A stretch of 64,000 bases of DNA from an uncultured Alphaproteobacteria bacterium (GTDB taxonomy: Bacteria; Pseudomonadota; Alphaproteobacteria; RUG11792): assembly GCA_944390585.1 (NCBI GenBank), contig CALXQI010000015.1, positions 1-64,000 of the forward strand, written 5' to 3'. A program made the translations under genes and the position numbers. Shown here in pieces: positions 20,016 through 29,050 of the stretch. The notes below the pieces were generated by a model, which was not told the DNA's origin, searched no databases, and saw only the letters and a list, made by a program, of their open reading frames with translations. Numbering within the stretch: position 1 is the stretch's first letter; each line of letters starts with the position of its first letter.

Positions 20016-21322
20016 ATACCAGGCAACCCAGCAATATTAACAGTTACAGTAAACACGTCACACAAATACATTGCAACAGGATCATTTACTACTGGATCGT
20101 TTGGTGCAAAAGCTGGAATAGGGGAGGTCATAGATAAAACGGCATCAACTTTTATAAATGCATTATTAGCAAAGTCTTCCATGATCAATTTTCTAATTTT
20201 TAATGCACGATTATAGTAAGCATCATAATATCCAGAAGATAATACAAATGTTCCAGTCAGTATACGACGCTTTACCTCTTCTCCAAATCCTTCTGAGCGT
20301 GAATTAATGTACATTTCACTCAAGTTTTCTGCATTACTTGATCTATAGCCAAATCTAACACCATCATATCTGCCAAGATTTGAAGAAGCTTCTGCAGGAG
20401 CTATTATGTAATAAACTGGCAGCGCATATTTTGTCATTGGCAAATCTATTTCAACGATTTGGCAATCTGAGGCTTCTAGCCATTTTATTGCTTCATTTAA
20501 CATGTGCTTCCCATATTCTGGGATTCCTTCCATGTACTGCTTGGCAATACCTATCTTGAATGGTTTTTTAGGTGTGGGTGTTTGTACAGCATGCCTGGAG
20601 GTAGAATCTTTCTCATCAAATCCTGCCATGACATCAAGCATAATTTCTGCATCATCAACAGTTTTGCACATAGGACCAGCTTGGTCCAAAGATGACCCAA
20701 ACGCTATCATGCCATACCTAGAGCACATGCCGTATGTTGGTTTTATTCCAACCAAGCCGCAAAGAGATGATGGCTGGCGTATTGATCCGCCAGTATCTGA
20801 TCCAATTGCAGCAATAGCTAAATCAGCGGCTACTGCAGCGGCTGATCCTCCAGAAGAACCACCAGGCACAAGCTTTACATCTGGGGCGGATTTTTTTCTG
20901 TAGCAGTTCCATGTTGGCCCGTAGTAACTCGTTAATGTAGATGATCCCATGGCAAATTCATCCATGTTAGTTTTACCAAGCATGATTGCTCCTGCATCTT
21001 TTAAGCGCTTTGATATTGTCGACTCATATGTGGGAATAAAGTTTGACAGCATGCGTGATCCAGCCGTGGTTAGGACGCCATTTGTGCAAAATAAATCCTT
21101 CATCCCGATAGGGATACCAAGCATTGGCAAATCTTTGCCTTCAGCGATTTTTTTATCCGCTTCTTTTGCAGATTCTATAGCTTGCTCTGCTGTTACTGTA
21201 ATGTATGCGTTTATTTCTTTATACTTATTTATCCTATCAATATAATATTTTGTTAATTCAACAGCACTTATTTTTCTGTTTAATAAAGCCTCTTTTGCTG
21301 ATTTTATTGTAAAATCTTTCAT
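19847..21322 (-). CDS. gatA: Glutamyl-tRNA(Gln)/aspartyl-tRNA(Asn) amidotransferase subunit A
   Basis: 491 residues, the amidase subunit of GatCAB that converts Glu-tRNA-Gln (and often Asp-tRNA-Asn) to the correct form. The amidase signature is complete: GIPIGMKDLF with catalytic Lys, the Gly/Ser-rich GGSSGGSAAAVA and IGSDTGGSIRQPSS with the cis-Ser and nucleophile Ser. No gatC or gatB is adjacent. Both ends are duplicated in place: the 3' end in tandem downstream, and the 5' 360 bp with 76 bp of leader about 2.2 kb upstream. Confidence 0.97.
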   Translation of the reverse strand: MKDFTIKSAKEALLNRKISAVELTKYYIDRINKYKEINAYITVTAEQAIESAKEADKKIAEGKDLPMLGIPIGMKDLFCTNGVLTTAGSRMLSNFIPTYESTISKRLKDAGAIMLGKTNMDEFAMGSSTLTSYYGPTWNCYRKKSAPDVKLVPGGSSGGSAAAVAADLAIAAIGSDTGGSIRQPSSLCGLVGIKPTYGMCSRYGMIAFGSSLDQAGPMCKTVDDAEIMLDVMAGFDEKDSTSRHAVQTPTPKKPFKIGIAKQYMEGIPEYGKHMLNEAIKWLEASDCQIVEIDLPMTKYALPVYYIIAPAEASSNLGRYDGVRFGYRSSNAENLSEMYINSRSEGFGEEVKRRILTGTFVLSSGYYDAYYNRALKIRKLIMEDFANNAFIKVDAVLSMTSPIPAFAPNDPVVNDPVAMYLCDVFTVTVNIAGLPGISVPAGVSDDGLPIGIQLIGNHWHEKTLFAIAKIIEDSANFQTKKKSLINVCADFD

Positions 21323-21398
21323 ATGCTATATACTGTACAAATCAGAACGCCGCATAACGATGTTACCATTGTTTTGCAACGCTGACAATTTTTACCAA
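20967..21398. repeat. Direct repeat, gatA 5' copy (432 bp)
   Basis: Covers the first about 355 bp of gatA and 76 bp upstream. It matches 23149-23580 at a fixed offset of 2182 bp with about 96% identity; most differences in the coding part are synonymous. Together the copies flank the two-gene secreted operon 21647-23061. Confidence 0.95.
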
Positions 21399-21646
21399 GC
21401 ACGTATTAAACTAGTATTAGCATGCCAATAAAAAATTCGCTGATGGACTTCTTAATTTATTTTTTAATTTTCTAGATTTATTTTGTCAAAATTATCATAG
21501 AAACTACATTGTAAATATCAAGATTTGAAATATGAAAACGGATTTCACGCTATGACAAAAGCGTGAAAGCAGTATAACAATGCGATTATAATACAACTTA
21601 CTTCATTACGATGCAAAAAGATATTGAGTAATCCAACAAAAACTTA

Positions 21647-22486
21647 TTATGCCAACACAACTTTTAACAATTCACAATTATCCCCATCTCTATTTCTGGA
21701 ACCACGATACTCACAAAAAGACGCAAATAAAATACAATAATCAGATACTCCACGATTTCCTGAATAAGAACCATTTTTTGAATCTAACACCCCACTCTTT
21801 ATCAAATATAACATAAGATATTCGCAACTATCACACATGTCGTAGTGCGAAACTACATAACTTGATAAGTACTGTTTTGCAAACATTTTATTACTAGGCA
21901 AGTAATAACAATGAAATACATACAAAAACTCTGTGTGCATAAATTCCCATACAGGTTGCATATTTTTGAAGTTTGTTAGATAATTTATGATATTGTTTAA
22001 TGTTTGATAATTTCTTGGCCGATTAAAAAGTTCTAAAGCAGTATTCACGATAGATAAAGCTTTACTAGTTTTTGGCATATTATATCCTACAAAAGCATTC
22101 AAATACACACTCACAGCACTAACGAAATTATAAAATGCGTTGATGTATGGAACAGGACTGCATTCGTACCATGGCGTTGTTTGGAGTAAGAAAATACAGT
22201 TTTTGTCAATCAGCTGTTTATTATTTAATACATCAATAAGTTGCATGTATCCAACTGATTTAATAGGGTACATATTATTTATACACATATACCCATCATC
22301 GCTCAACAATAGGTTTCTATTTAATAATCCACATCTTACAGTATTCGCTTTATTCACATCCACATCAATTGTCGTAACATTTTGTGCAACTTTATCACCA
22401 TACCATCTTCCATAAGTTAGTTGCGTAGGATAACAATCTACAAAAACAGAAAATATTATGTACGTTATAAAAGCCGCTTTCATCAT
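21647..22486 (-). CDS. Secreted deaminase-like protein
   Basis: 279 residues from the ATG at 22486, which overlaps the preceding stop (ATGATGA). Signal peptide ends near VFVDC. Near the C-terminus are HTE (184-186) and, 31 residues later, CDSC (218-221) after a predicted strand (SSYVVSHYDM). This is the zinc and catalytic pattern, HxE plus CxxC, of the nucleic-acid/nucleotide deaminase superfamily, which includes bacterial toxins and the Orientia OTT_1508 type. Overall similarity cannot be tested here. Second gene of an operon flanked by gatA repeats. The 324 bp spacer 21323-21646 holds nothing else recognised. Confidence 0.75.
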   Translation of the reverse strand: MMKAAFITYIIFSVFVDCYPTQLTYGRWYGDKVAQNVTTIDVDVNKANTVRCGLLNRNLLLSDDGYMCINNMYPIKSVGYMQLIDVLNNKQLIDKNCIFLLQTTPWYECSPVPYINAFYNFVSAVSVYLNAFVGYNMPKTSKALSIVNTALELFNRPRNYQTLNNIINYLTNFKNMQPVWEFMHTEFLYVFHCYYLPSNKMFAKQYLSSYVVSHYDMCDSCEYLMLYLIKSGVLDSKNGSYSGNRGVSDYCILFASFCEYRGSRNRDGDNCELLKVVLA

Positions 22487-23061
22487 GCACCTAAAATTTT
22501 CTTGAACCAATAAGCATGCTCACTAGTTGATCGTTCAATTTGTTCCAATCCAGCTTGTTGTGTCATATCGGTTCCAGTCATATTTTTAAAAAAAATACCA
22601 ATATCAGATACATCCTGCTCAGACTGCTCGGACAAAAAATAACCACATATGCCTATGCAAAAACAAAAATCCGGTGATTTCTTTACAAAATTCACAAGTA
22701 ATTGCGATTTATTTTTACACTGATAATAATACTCCATAAGCTCTCTAATAATCAGCGTTATTCCTGACACGTAATTATCATCTTTTGGCATGCATGAAAT
22801 CTTATCAGCTATTGTCCTAATTTTATCATTAACAACCATTTCTTCATAAGCTAGATACTCATTTGTTGCATCTTCTAAAGCAGAAATTAACTTGTCTATT
22901 TCATATTTAACATCTTTATTTTGCAAAATAACAGACAACATATTTCCCGGCAATTCAGATTTTATCTCTACAAGAAAATTATTTACATCACTCACTCCTG
23001 CGACATCCATACACATGCACATGAAGCTAAAAACCACAGCATAAGATACTATACTTGCCAT
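22483..23061 (-). CDS. Secreted protein of unknown family
   Basis: 192 residues from the ATG at 23061 (MASIVSYAVVFSFMCM), a signal peptide rich in Met and Cys. The mature part is helical, with paired Cys (FCFCIGIC near residue 145). It overlaps the deaminase-like gene by 4 bases, so the products are probably made together; a secretion partner or immunity protein is possible but unproven. Promoter module B lies 28 bases upstream. Confidence 0.75.
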   Translation of the reverse strand: MASIVSYAVVFSFMCMCMDVAGVSDVNNFLVEIKSELPGNMLSVILQNKDVKYEIDKLISALEDATNEYLAYEEMVVNDKIRTIADKISCMPKDDNYVSGITLIIRELMEYYYQCKNKSQLLVNFVKKSPDFCFCIGICGYFLSEQSEQDVSDIGIFFKNMTGTDMTQQAGLEQIERSTSEHAYWFKKILGA

Positions 23062-23088
23062 CGCGCACCAACCATAAAACAATCCAAC

Positions 23089-23146
23089 TCATGCTACTAC
23101 AAATCTGCCGGATGAGCAAGTGGCCTGGGTTTATTCATTGCATTAC
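23089..23146 (-). promoter_or_regulatory. Shared 5' module B, copy 1
   Basis: A 58 bp block about 75% alike to 27979-28036, at the same distance (26-28 bases) from the start codon of another secreted-protein gene. On the minus strand it offers TTGCTC, 17 bases, TAGCAT. It abuts the truncated gatA copy. Confidence 0.45.
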
Positions 23147-23504
23147 TATTAGTTTTCCCCAGCATGATTGCACCTGCATCTTTTAAGCGCTTTGATATTG
23201 TTGACTCATATGTAGGAACAAAGTTTGACAGCATGCGCGATCCAGCCGTGGTTAGGACGCCATTTGTGCAAAATAAATCCTTCATTCCGATAGGAATACC
23301 AAGCATTGGCAAATCTTTGCCTTCAGCGATTTTTTTGTCTGCTTCTTTTGCAGATTCTATTGCCTGCTCTGCTGTTACTGTAATGTATGCGTTTATTTCT
23401 TTATACTTATTTATCCTATCAATATAATATTTTGTTAATTCAACAGCACTTATTTCTTTGTTTAATAAAGCCTCTTTTGCCGATTTTATCGTAAAATCCT
23501 TCAT
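23097..23504 (-). pseudogene. Truncated gatA copy (N-terminal 119 codons)
   Basis: Starts with the same MKDFTIKSAKEALLN as gatA and stays near-identical to GAIMLGKTN, then leaves homology and ends in 16 unrelated residues read from module B. The catalytic serines are missing, so it cannot be an amidase. Its leader is also a copy of the gatA leader, so it may still be transcribed. Confidence 0.92.
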
Positions 23505-23580
23505 ATGCTATATACTGCACAAATCAGAACGCCGCATAACGATGTTACCATTGTTTTGCAACGCTGACAATTTTTACCAA
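23149..23580. repeat. Direct repeat, second copy of the gatA 5' region
   Basis: Partner of 20967-21398. Both ends of the match are sharp: at AGTTTT inside the coding part and at TTTTTACCAA upstream. Confidence 0.95.
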
Positions 23581-23740
23581 CCCGCATGTGATTTATACAA
23601 ATGATATGATAAGTAATTTTAATTTTTCCAGAAGTGTTGATTGGAAGAGTAATTGATAATGAAATCAAAGAATTTTGCATAAATATTACAAATGTTTTTA
23701 TATATTTTAACCTGTAAGGTATGTATTGGAAAAATTTAGT

Positions 23741-23884
23741 ATGAAGACAATAATTAAGGTCTTTTACGTATCAAATCTTATCTCTGCACTATTACAATTA
23801 ACAAATCATGTAGTTGATTTACTAACTTGTTGTAGTATGTTACTATTATGCAGTCGTAGACGAACATGGTGGATCTATGAATAA
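23741..23884 (+). CDS. Possible small hydrophobic protein
   Basis: 47 codons from ATG at 23741, with a hydrophobic centre (VVDLLTCCSMLLLC) followed by a basic RRR segment, and an end overlapping the next start by 8 bases. It could be a leader peptide or a chance frame. No family recognised. Confidence 0.25.
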   Translation: MKTIIKVFYVSNLISALLQLTNHVVDLLTCCSMLLLCSRRRTWWIYE

Positions 23885-24695
23885 TTTGTTGAGAATTGCA
23901 TGCTGTTTTTTCTGCTTAATTTTTGAAGGTGTCATAGGAATGCACTTAGAGGATCAGGCGTTATACCGTGATTTGCAGCATTTTAGTTCTCCAGCTATTA
24001 TGGAAACAGTCGCGATGCAGGGTGGTGTTTTTACTGTGCCAGTATTGGAAACACCTATGTTGTACCTTGTAACAAAACAAGGTGTTGAGGCATTTAATGT
24101 ACCTGAAGGTGTGGATGTACATGATTTGATATCTTTGTTGCACAAAAGTGAATTCCCACGATCCAATTCAGAGCAAATGGAAAAATCAGTGAGTAAAACA
24201 TCCAATGGTGTGTTAGATTACAAAAGTGCGGTATCTACGTTAGCCGTGGAATTGCCAAAAGGAATGCGTTCAGCGATGGATTATTTTACTGGTAGTAGTG
24301 TAAAAATGCCAGAAGATGAAGAATCTTTGTTCTTTCTGAGGAGTTTGCTATCGTTGCGCAAGGTAGATAGTATATTAATTGACAATGTAGAGGATAAATT
24401 GCTTAAGTACGATAGTTACTACAAGGAGGATCCGTATATTGAAAGTGCAAGGCGATTGCATGATATAGGAATTTACGAATATAAAAAAATGTTTACAGAA
24501 AAGAGTTTTGTTGATTTGCAGATTGTTATGGAACTTAGTAAATTAACGAAGGATCAAAACGCTGAATGTAAAGCGGATTTTGAGATATTTTTGCACGTAT
24601 TAAAAGTGATTGTTGAAACATTTAAGGATGATGAGGCAGATGGTTTGTTATTACAAAAGTTTAAGGATTTGTATGAAAGAATGGTAGTGGAGTGA
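23877..24695 (+). CDS. Secreted protein of unknown family
   Basis: 272 residues with a signal peptide (MNNLLRIACCFFCLIFEGVIG). The mature protein has a short beta-rich start and a helical, charged remainder. Its stop is 2 bases before the next gene's ATG, so it forms an operon with the frame-broken secreted gene downstream. Codon use is like that of the neighbours. No family recognised. Confidence 0.75.
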   Translation: MNNLLRIACCFFCLIFEGVIGMHLEDQALYRDLQHFSSPAIMETVAMQGGVFTVPVLETPMLYLVTKQGVEAFNVPEGVDVHDLISLLHKSEFPRSNSEQMEKSVSKTSNGVLDYKSAVSTLAVELPKGMRSAMDYFTGSSVKMPEDEESLFFLRSLLSLRKVDSILIDNVEDKLLKYDSYYKEDPYIESARRLHDIGIYEYKKMFTEKSFVDLQIVMELSKLTKDQNAECKADFEIFLHVLKVIVETFKDDEADGLLLQKFKDLYERMVVE

Positions 24696-24697
24696 TT

Positions 24698-25904
24698 ATG
24701 AGATTTTTGTTTGTTATTTTATTGATTATTTGCTTTCCTCGTGATAATTATGGCTTTGCTTGCATTAGCAGTGATCCAAGAGCTCAGTTTTCTGCTGTTT
24801 GGCAAGACACTTCTAACATGGACGCTGCATCAGCATGTTTGCAACAATGCATATCAAATAAAGAAAAGGTATTGAATGTGACAAAACATTTAATAGGAAG
24901 TGGGCATATTCTGGATATATCGGAAATTGGTGGCAAGTTATCGGCTGACTTTCTATTTATACTTGAAAATGAGAAAGTGAATTATCTAAAGTTTCTTAGA
25001 GGTATTTACGGTATAAAAGATGATGGAAATAGCGGACACCGCAGAGGTGCCTTGGTAACTTTAAGCTCAGATAGTAACATTTCGTTTAAATTAAATGCGT
25101 TAAAAGATCTGGAATGTATTTTTTCATATGGTACCTCATGTAGCTTTATCAGCCAGCAGAGTAATGATGTTTTAAATAAAATTATGGCGTTTAAAGCGGT
25201 ATTGGAAGAATTTGAAAAAAAAAGCATCTGCTCGGAAATTTGCTAAAACATTTCATCGTCAATTGGCTAACAAAAGTGAAGGTGTTTTGCAAAATCTGAA
25301 TAGAAGACTTCCTAAAGAAATTGCTATATACAAACAAGCAGAGTTAGATACTGCCTTTATGGAAGAAGTAATTAATAGCACTGAGAAAATGGGACAAGTT
25401 AGGAAAGATCCTGAGAAATTAATTAATTTTATATCTGAGTGTGTTATTCAAAAAATTGTGTTTCCTGACATTTCTCAGTATATAAAAGAGATAGGTGAGA
25501 TCATCACAAATCTGTTTTTTCCTTCTTCAATATCTGTTCTTGATAGTATTATAAAAGAATTTTTTACTGGATTTACATTTAGTTATTTGCGTAATTTTTC
25601 ATTATTAGGAGAATTAATTATTGTAAAACACAATGACGAAATATTGAAAAATATAGTTGGAATTTCTTTTGAAAAGAAATTCTCTAAGCATGGATTTAAA
25701 GAATTTGTTTTATTGAGTCTTGAAAGACAAGATCTTGAAATAGATGCACCTGATAAAAATGTAACTGTATTATTGGTTTTAAAAAGCGTTTTGAGAGAAT
25801 TACAGGGTTCTTTGCAAGAACAGAAAGTAGAATTTGATTTGGAAGAACATAATATAGAATCCACTTATTTAGCAACTTTTTTCCCATGCACATGTAGGCA
25901 ATGA
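24698..25904 (+). pseudogene. Secreted protein split by a frameshift at an A9 run
   Basis: Frame one runs from ATG 24698 (MRFLFVILLIICF signal peptide) to a TAA at 25246. Frame two is open from before the run to 25904 with no good start. They overlap at nine A (25215-25223); loss of one A gives one protein of about 400 residues, the same repair as at the A7 run in the M91 gene at 1847-3059. The mature protein is helical with Cys pairs near both ends. It is either inactivated, phase variable, or read through by polymerase slippage. Family unknown. Confidence 0.65.
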
Positions 25905-26061
25905 AAGGGTGTCAGATTAGACATGTTATAGCAGCATAGATAATTAAATCTCTACTGTGAGAAGAATGTGTTTCATGTCTAAGCGTATTTTCAAACAAAA
26001 TGACACATAACTAAAATCATGCTGGTTAAAAAGTAATAACTAGTTGTGACACAACTTCTAT

Positions 26062-27468
26062 TCAAGAATTATCTTCAGAAGTAGACGATTGTTTTGGAGT
26101 TATTCGTTCTACCATCATATCAACAGTCGAATTGTCATTTAACGTTGCTTTGGTTGGTGTGACTACTTCCATATCTTGGTCAAAGTTTTTTATACACAGA
26201 GCTTCTCTTACCAATTCAATTGTTTGTGCATACTTATTAGGGGTGCGGCCCCCAATGTGCTTTAATATTACTTGGTTTCTACAACTCAGCAAGCGTACAA
26301 TCAGTGGAGCATACTCTGCTTCTGCTTCAGTCATATTTTGAGACGACATACCGATACTGTATTCTCGATCTATATTTTCTTTATATCTTCTGCTTATCGT
26401 AGAATCCAATACGTATCTCTTACATTGAGGTATTCCATATACACCTCGTGGTGGCATGCCTATACTTTTTCTAATGAGGTCTTCGTTAACTGAATCCATT
26501 TCACTACCAAAAACAGTCCTAACTTCTTCTAAATTCTCCCAATCAGGTTTAGCTGCAAGTTTTTCTATAATATCGAGACGAACATGTTTTTTTTCCCATA
26601 AATACTCTTTTGAATTTTCGCTTAATTTTTTGCTTAACTCATAAGCTTTATCCGCATTTATAACTTGCAGAGACAATTCCATAGATTGATCATTTTTCGC
26701 TACAGCTTTTAGGTCTTGTTGTAATGCCTTAACAAAAATGTCATCGTCAAACTCTGCAATATATCCAAAAGCTTTTCTCTGTTCCTGCGTTAACTTATTG
26801 TCATAATCATCCTTACCTTTTATGGAAATAGCTTTACCATACGGAATAAATTTTGCATCAGCTAGTTTTTGTGATTGAAAATTAATCGTGTCTAAAAAAT
26901 GTTTTAAATGTAGTAATTCATGAAATAGAATTACGAAAAATGGACACAAAGTTACACCAATCTCCCTTAAATAAACACGTGCAGTTTCATGATACATAAC
27001 GTTTCCACAGTATGGTGTTTCGCACCACAACTCCTGCTTATTTGCTTTAAATATAACAAAACTTCGTGTATCCATGGAATATTTACAATTAACATCAATA
27101 CTAAGTCCACTACTCTTAATCTTTTGCAATGCATCATCGGTAAGAAACCCTTGCTCATCAAAGTCTTCTGCCTCGACAAGACCATGAACAAAGCAAGCTA
27201 AAGAACCACTGTTTTGTTCTCTTATTTTTAAAGTTATGCCACACTTTGTTAGTGCAGTATTTATATCATCAACCGTGGAAGACACATCATCAATTGCTAG
27301 TATCTTTTCTATTTCTCCTCTAATGAAATTAGTAAACCTATCTTTTCTTTCATCTGTATTTGATGTTTCGTGATGCTCAAGACTACATACTATACCAACT
27401 CTATCGTTTTGCATCGTGAATACAGAATAAGTAGCTAAAAACAACTCAACGAATAATATCCTTTTCAT
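26062..27468 (-). CDS. Secreted M91-type zinc metallopeptidase
   Basis: 468 residues with signal peptide (MKRILFVELFLATYSVF). HELLH at 183-187 (ILFHELLHLKHF) is the HExxH zinc site. Further on, NEDLIRKSIGMPPRGVY matches the conserved ENxxR...GxxxR block of M91 effectors (NleD, HopH1), and the same blocks occur in the broken gene at 1847-3059, so the two are distant paralogues. M91 enzymes of pathogens cleave host MAP kinases; the target here is unknown. The 60-residue tail is Ser/Thr-rich. It follows 27480-27953 with an 11-base gap, so they are likely cotranscribed. Spacer 25905-26061 is empty. Confidence 0.8.
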   Translation of the reverse strand: MKRILFVELFLATYSVFTMQNDRVGIVCSLEHHETSNTDERKDRFTNFIRGEIEKILAIDDVSSTVDDINTALTKCGITLKIREQNSGSLACFVHGLVEAEDFDEQGFLTDDALQKIKSSGLSIDVNCKYSMDTRSFVIFKANKQELWCETPYCGNVMYHETARVYLREIGVTLCPFFVILFHELLHLKHFLDTINFQSQKLADAKFIPYGKAISIKGKDDYDNKLTQEQRKAFGYIAEFDDDIFVKALQQDLKAVAKNDQSMELSLQVINADKAYELSKKLSENSKEYLWEKKHVRLDIIEKLAAKPDWENLEEVRTVFGSEMDSVNEDLIRKSIGMPPRGVYGIPQCKRYVLDSTISRRYKENIDREYSIGMSSQNMTEAEAEYAPLIVRLLSCRNQVILKHIGGRTPNKYAQTIELVREALCIKNFDQDMEVVTPTKATLNDNSTVDMMVERITPKQSSTSEDNS

Positions 27469-27479
27469 ATGTCACACGC

Positions 27480-27953
27480 CTAATAGTGTCCACAAGGGAC
27501 ATACACAAATTTCCTCATTTTTTGCCAAAACACAGAATTTGGTAATATCTTGAGCAGGTACGTAATAACCCTCTTATCGCCAACACACGTATTATCGTAA
27601 AACCAATAAACTTCATTATCTGAAACATTTACGTTTTCTAATCCGCGACGTAAATATAGGTTCTCAAGATAAGTGTTACCAAAAAAAGCCTTAATCAACT
27701 CTTCGCGCGCACCAGCAATATTATGCTGTTGCAGGTTCTTTATCCCTTGATTTTTACAGTTTTTAACGACATCTTCATTTAAATCTTCTTCTCCCAATTT
27801 TTCTTGATCAAATGAACATTCCATTAATTCTTGATTTGCTGTAAACACCACATCTCCTCCATTGATGCATTTATTCATGTTTCCAGATTGCTCCACCCCA
27901 TTTGCCGTTACACATCCAAGAGCTGATAATATACAAACTACTTTCCTCATCAT
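27480..27953 (-). CDS. Small secreted protein of unknown family
   Basis: 157 residues from ATG 27953 (MMRKVVCILSALGCVTANG), signal peptide ending near ANG. The mature part has six Cys, among them KC, EC, NC and TC contexts and a final PCGHY. It lies directly upstream of the M91 gene, so it may be its partner. Promoter module B is 26 bases upstream of the start, as for the gene at 23061. Confidence 0.72.
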   Translation of the reverse strand: MMRKVVCILSALGCVTANGVEQSGNMNKCINGGDVVFTANQELMECSFDQEKLGEEDLNEDVVKNCKNQGIKNLQQHNIAGAREELIKAFFGNTYLENLYLRRGLENVNVSDNEVYWFYDNTCVGDKRVITYLLKILPNSVFWQKMRKFVYVPCGHY

Positions 27954-27978
27954 TGTGCCTACCAAATTGAGACTACAG

Positions 27979-28036
27979 GCTCATGGTACTACAAATCCGT
28001 TAGAAGAGCAAGGTTGGAATTCATTCACTGCATTAG
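27979..28036 (-). promoter_or_regulatory. Shared 5' module B, copy 2
   Basis: Matches 23089-23146, with identical blocks TACTACAAATC and GAGCAAG. Minus-strand boxes TTGCTC, 17 bases, TACCAT. Confidence 0.45.
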
Positions 28037-28139
28037 GGACGTTTTAAGACATAAGTATGTTTTTCTAACAATGGGTATATAGACTTATGGCGCATCGTGT
28101 GGTAAGATTTTAGCTGTCTATGTGCGTTGGTTTTTAAAA

Positions 28140-28652
28140 GTGAAGGTCATTTTATTAGAAAAAACTGGAAAGCTTGGCGGTATCGGTGCTGTGGCGGATG
28201 TTAAGGACGGTTATGCGAGAAATTTTTTACTGCCATTTAAAAAGGCAATACGTTATACAGAAGAAAATATGCGCTTTTTTGAAGAAAAAAAGGCAGAGAT
28301 AGAAAAGCAAAACAACAAGCTGCGCGAAGAGGCAAGCAAGAAGGCTGCCAAAATGCAGGACTTGGCGATTACAATTGTGCGAGAGGCAAGCGAATCTGGT
28401 ATGTTGTACGGTTCTGTCAGAGCTGGGGATATTTGTAACACGCTTGCTGAGCAAGGGTTTGATGTTGAAAAAAGGTATGTTGAGATTCCAGCTCCTATAA
28501 GAACTGTTGGGTTGCATGCTGTGCGGATAGTGTTCCATCCGGAGGTTGTGGCTGACATATCTGTTAACGTGTTAACACCAAAAGAGCAGGAGTTTGCTGG
28601 CACTGATGAGGCAGAAGATTCTCCAGAGCAGGAAGAAGAGGAGGAACAATAG
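28140..28652 (+). CDS. rplI: 50S ribosomal protein L9
   Basis: 170 residues. N-terminal rRNA-binding domain KVILLEKTGKLGGIGAVADVK with the conserved GYARNFLLP, a long charged helix, and the C-terminal domain with LYGSVRAGDI. A GTG start at 28140 is inferred from the family N-terminus (ATG at 28122 would add six residues). A tail of about 20 residues, mostly Glu and Asp, extends past the usual end at 149. The usual partners rpsF and rpsR are not next to it. Confidence 0.93.
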   Translation: MKVILLEKTGKLGGIGAVADVKDGYARNFLLPFKKAIRYTEENMRFFEEKKAEIEKQNNKLREEASKKAAKMQDLAITIVREASESGMLYGSVRAGDICNTLAEQGFDVEKRYVEIPAPIRTVGLHAVRIVFHPEVVADISVNVLTPKEQEFAGTDEAEDSPEQEEEEEQ

Positions 28653-29040
28653 TCTTTGGCGCGCTGCTGAGTAGCTGCCAGTGGTTTAGCAGAGGTGCCG
28701 AGCGGGTGCATGTTGCTTGGCAGTTGCTCCAGGATGTGGCTTTGTGGTGGGTGATTTTTTAAAGCAAGAGGAAGGTGATAAACAGTAGTCGTCCGCGTGT
28801 CCTAGTACACTAATTGCTAAGAAGGCGTGAATCTTGTAAGTTTTGACGTGATGGAACAGTAGTTTGGCGCCAAGAGGGCGTGGGTTGATAACAAGGAGCA
28901 GTAATCGCCCATTAATCGACTATATGTGATGGTAGGGCCATCCTGGAAGTTTTTTAGCAAAAGAGAAACAGTAATCATGTTTTGTTACAGCGTTTTCAAT
29001 TGTATTCTATCTTGCCAACAATAATTTACACATATTAGTG
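28653..29040. other. GC-richer spacer with no identified gene
   Basis: This stretch is clearly richer in G and C than the other spacers and holds CAGTAGT/CAGTAAT motifs near 28782, 28857, 28905 and 28973. A segment near 28690 (AGAGGTGCCGAGCGGG) recalls the 5' part of a tRNA-Ser, but no cloverleaf or CCA follows. It could be a structured RNA or a decayed gene. Confidence 0.3.
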
Positions 29041-29050
29041 CGATTATTTC

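Noticed and set aside
28685-28770. tRNA-Ser-like segment
   Set aside because: Only the 5' portion fits; no anticodon stem, T arm or CCA can be placed.
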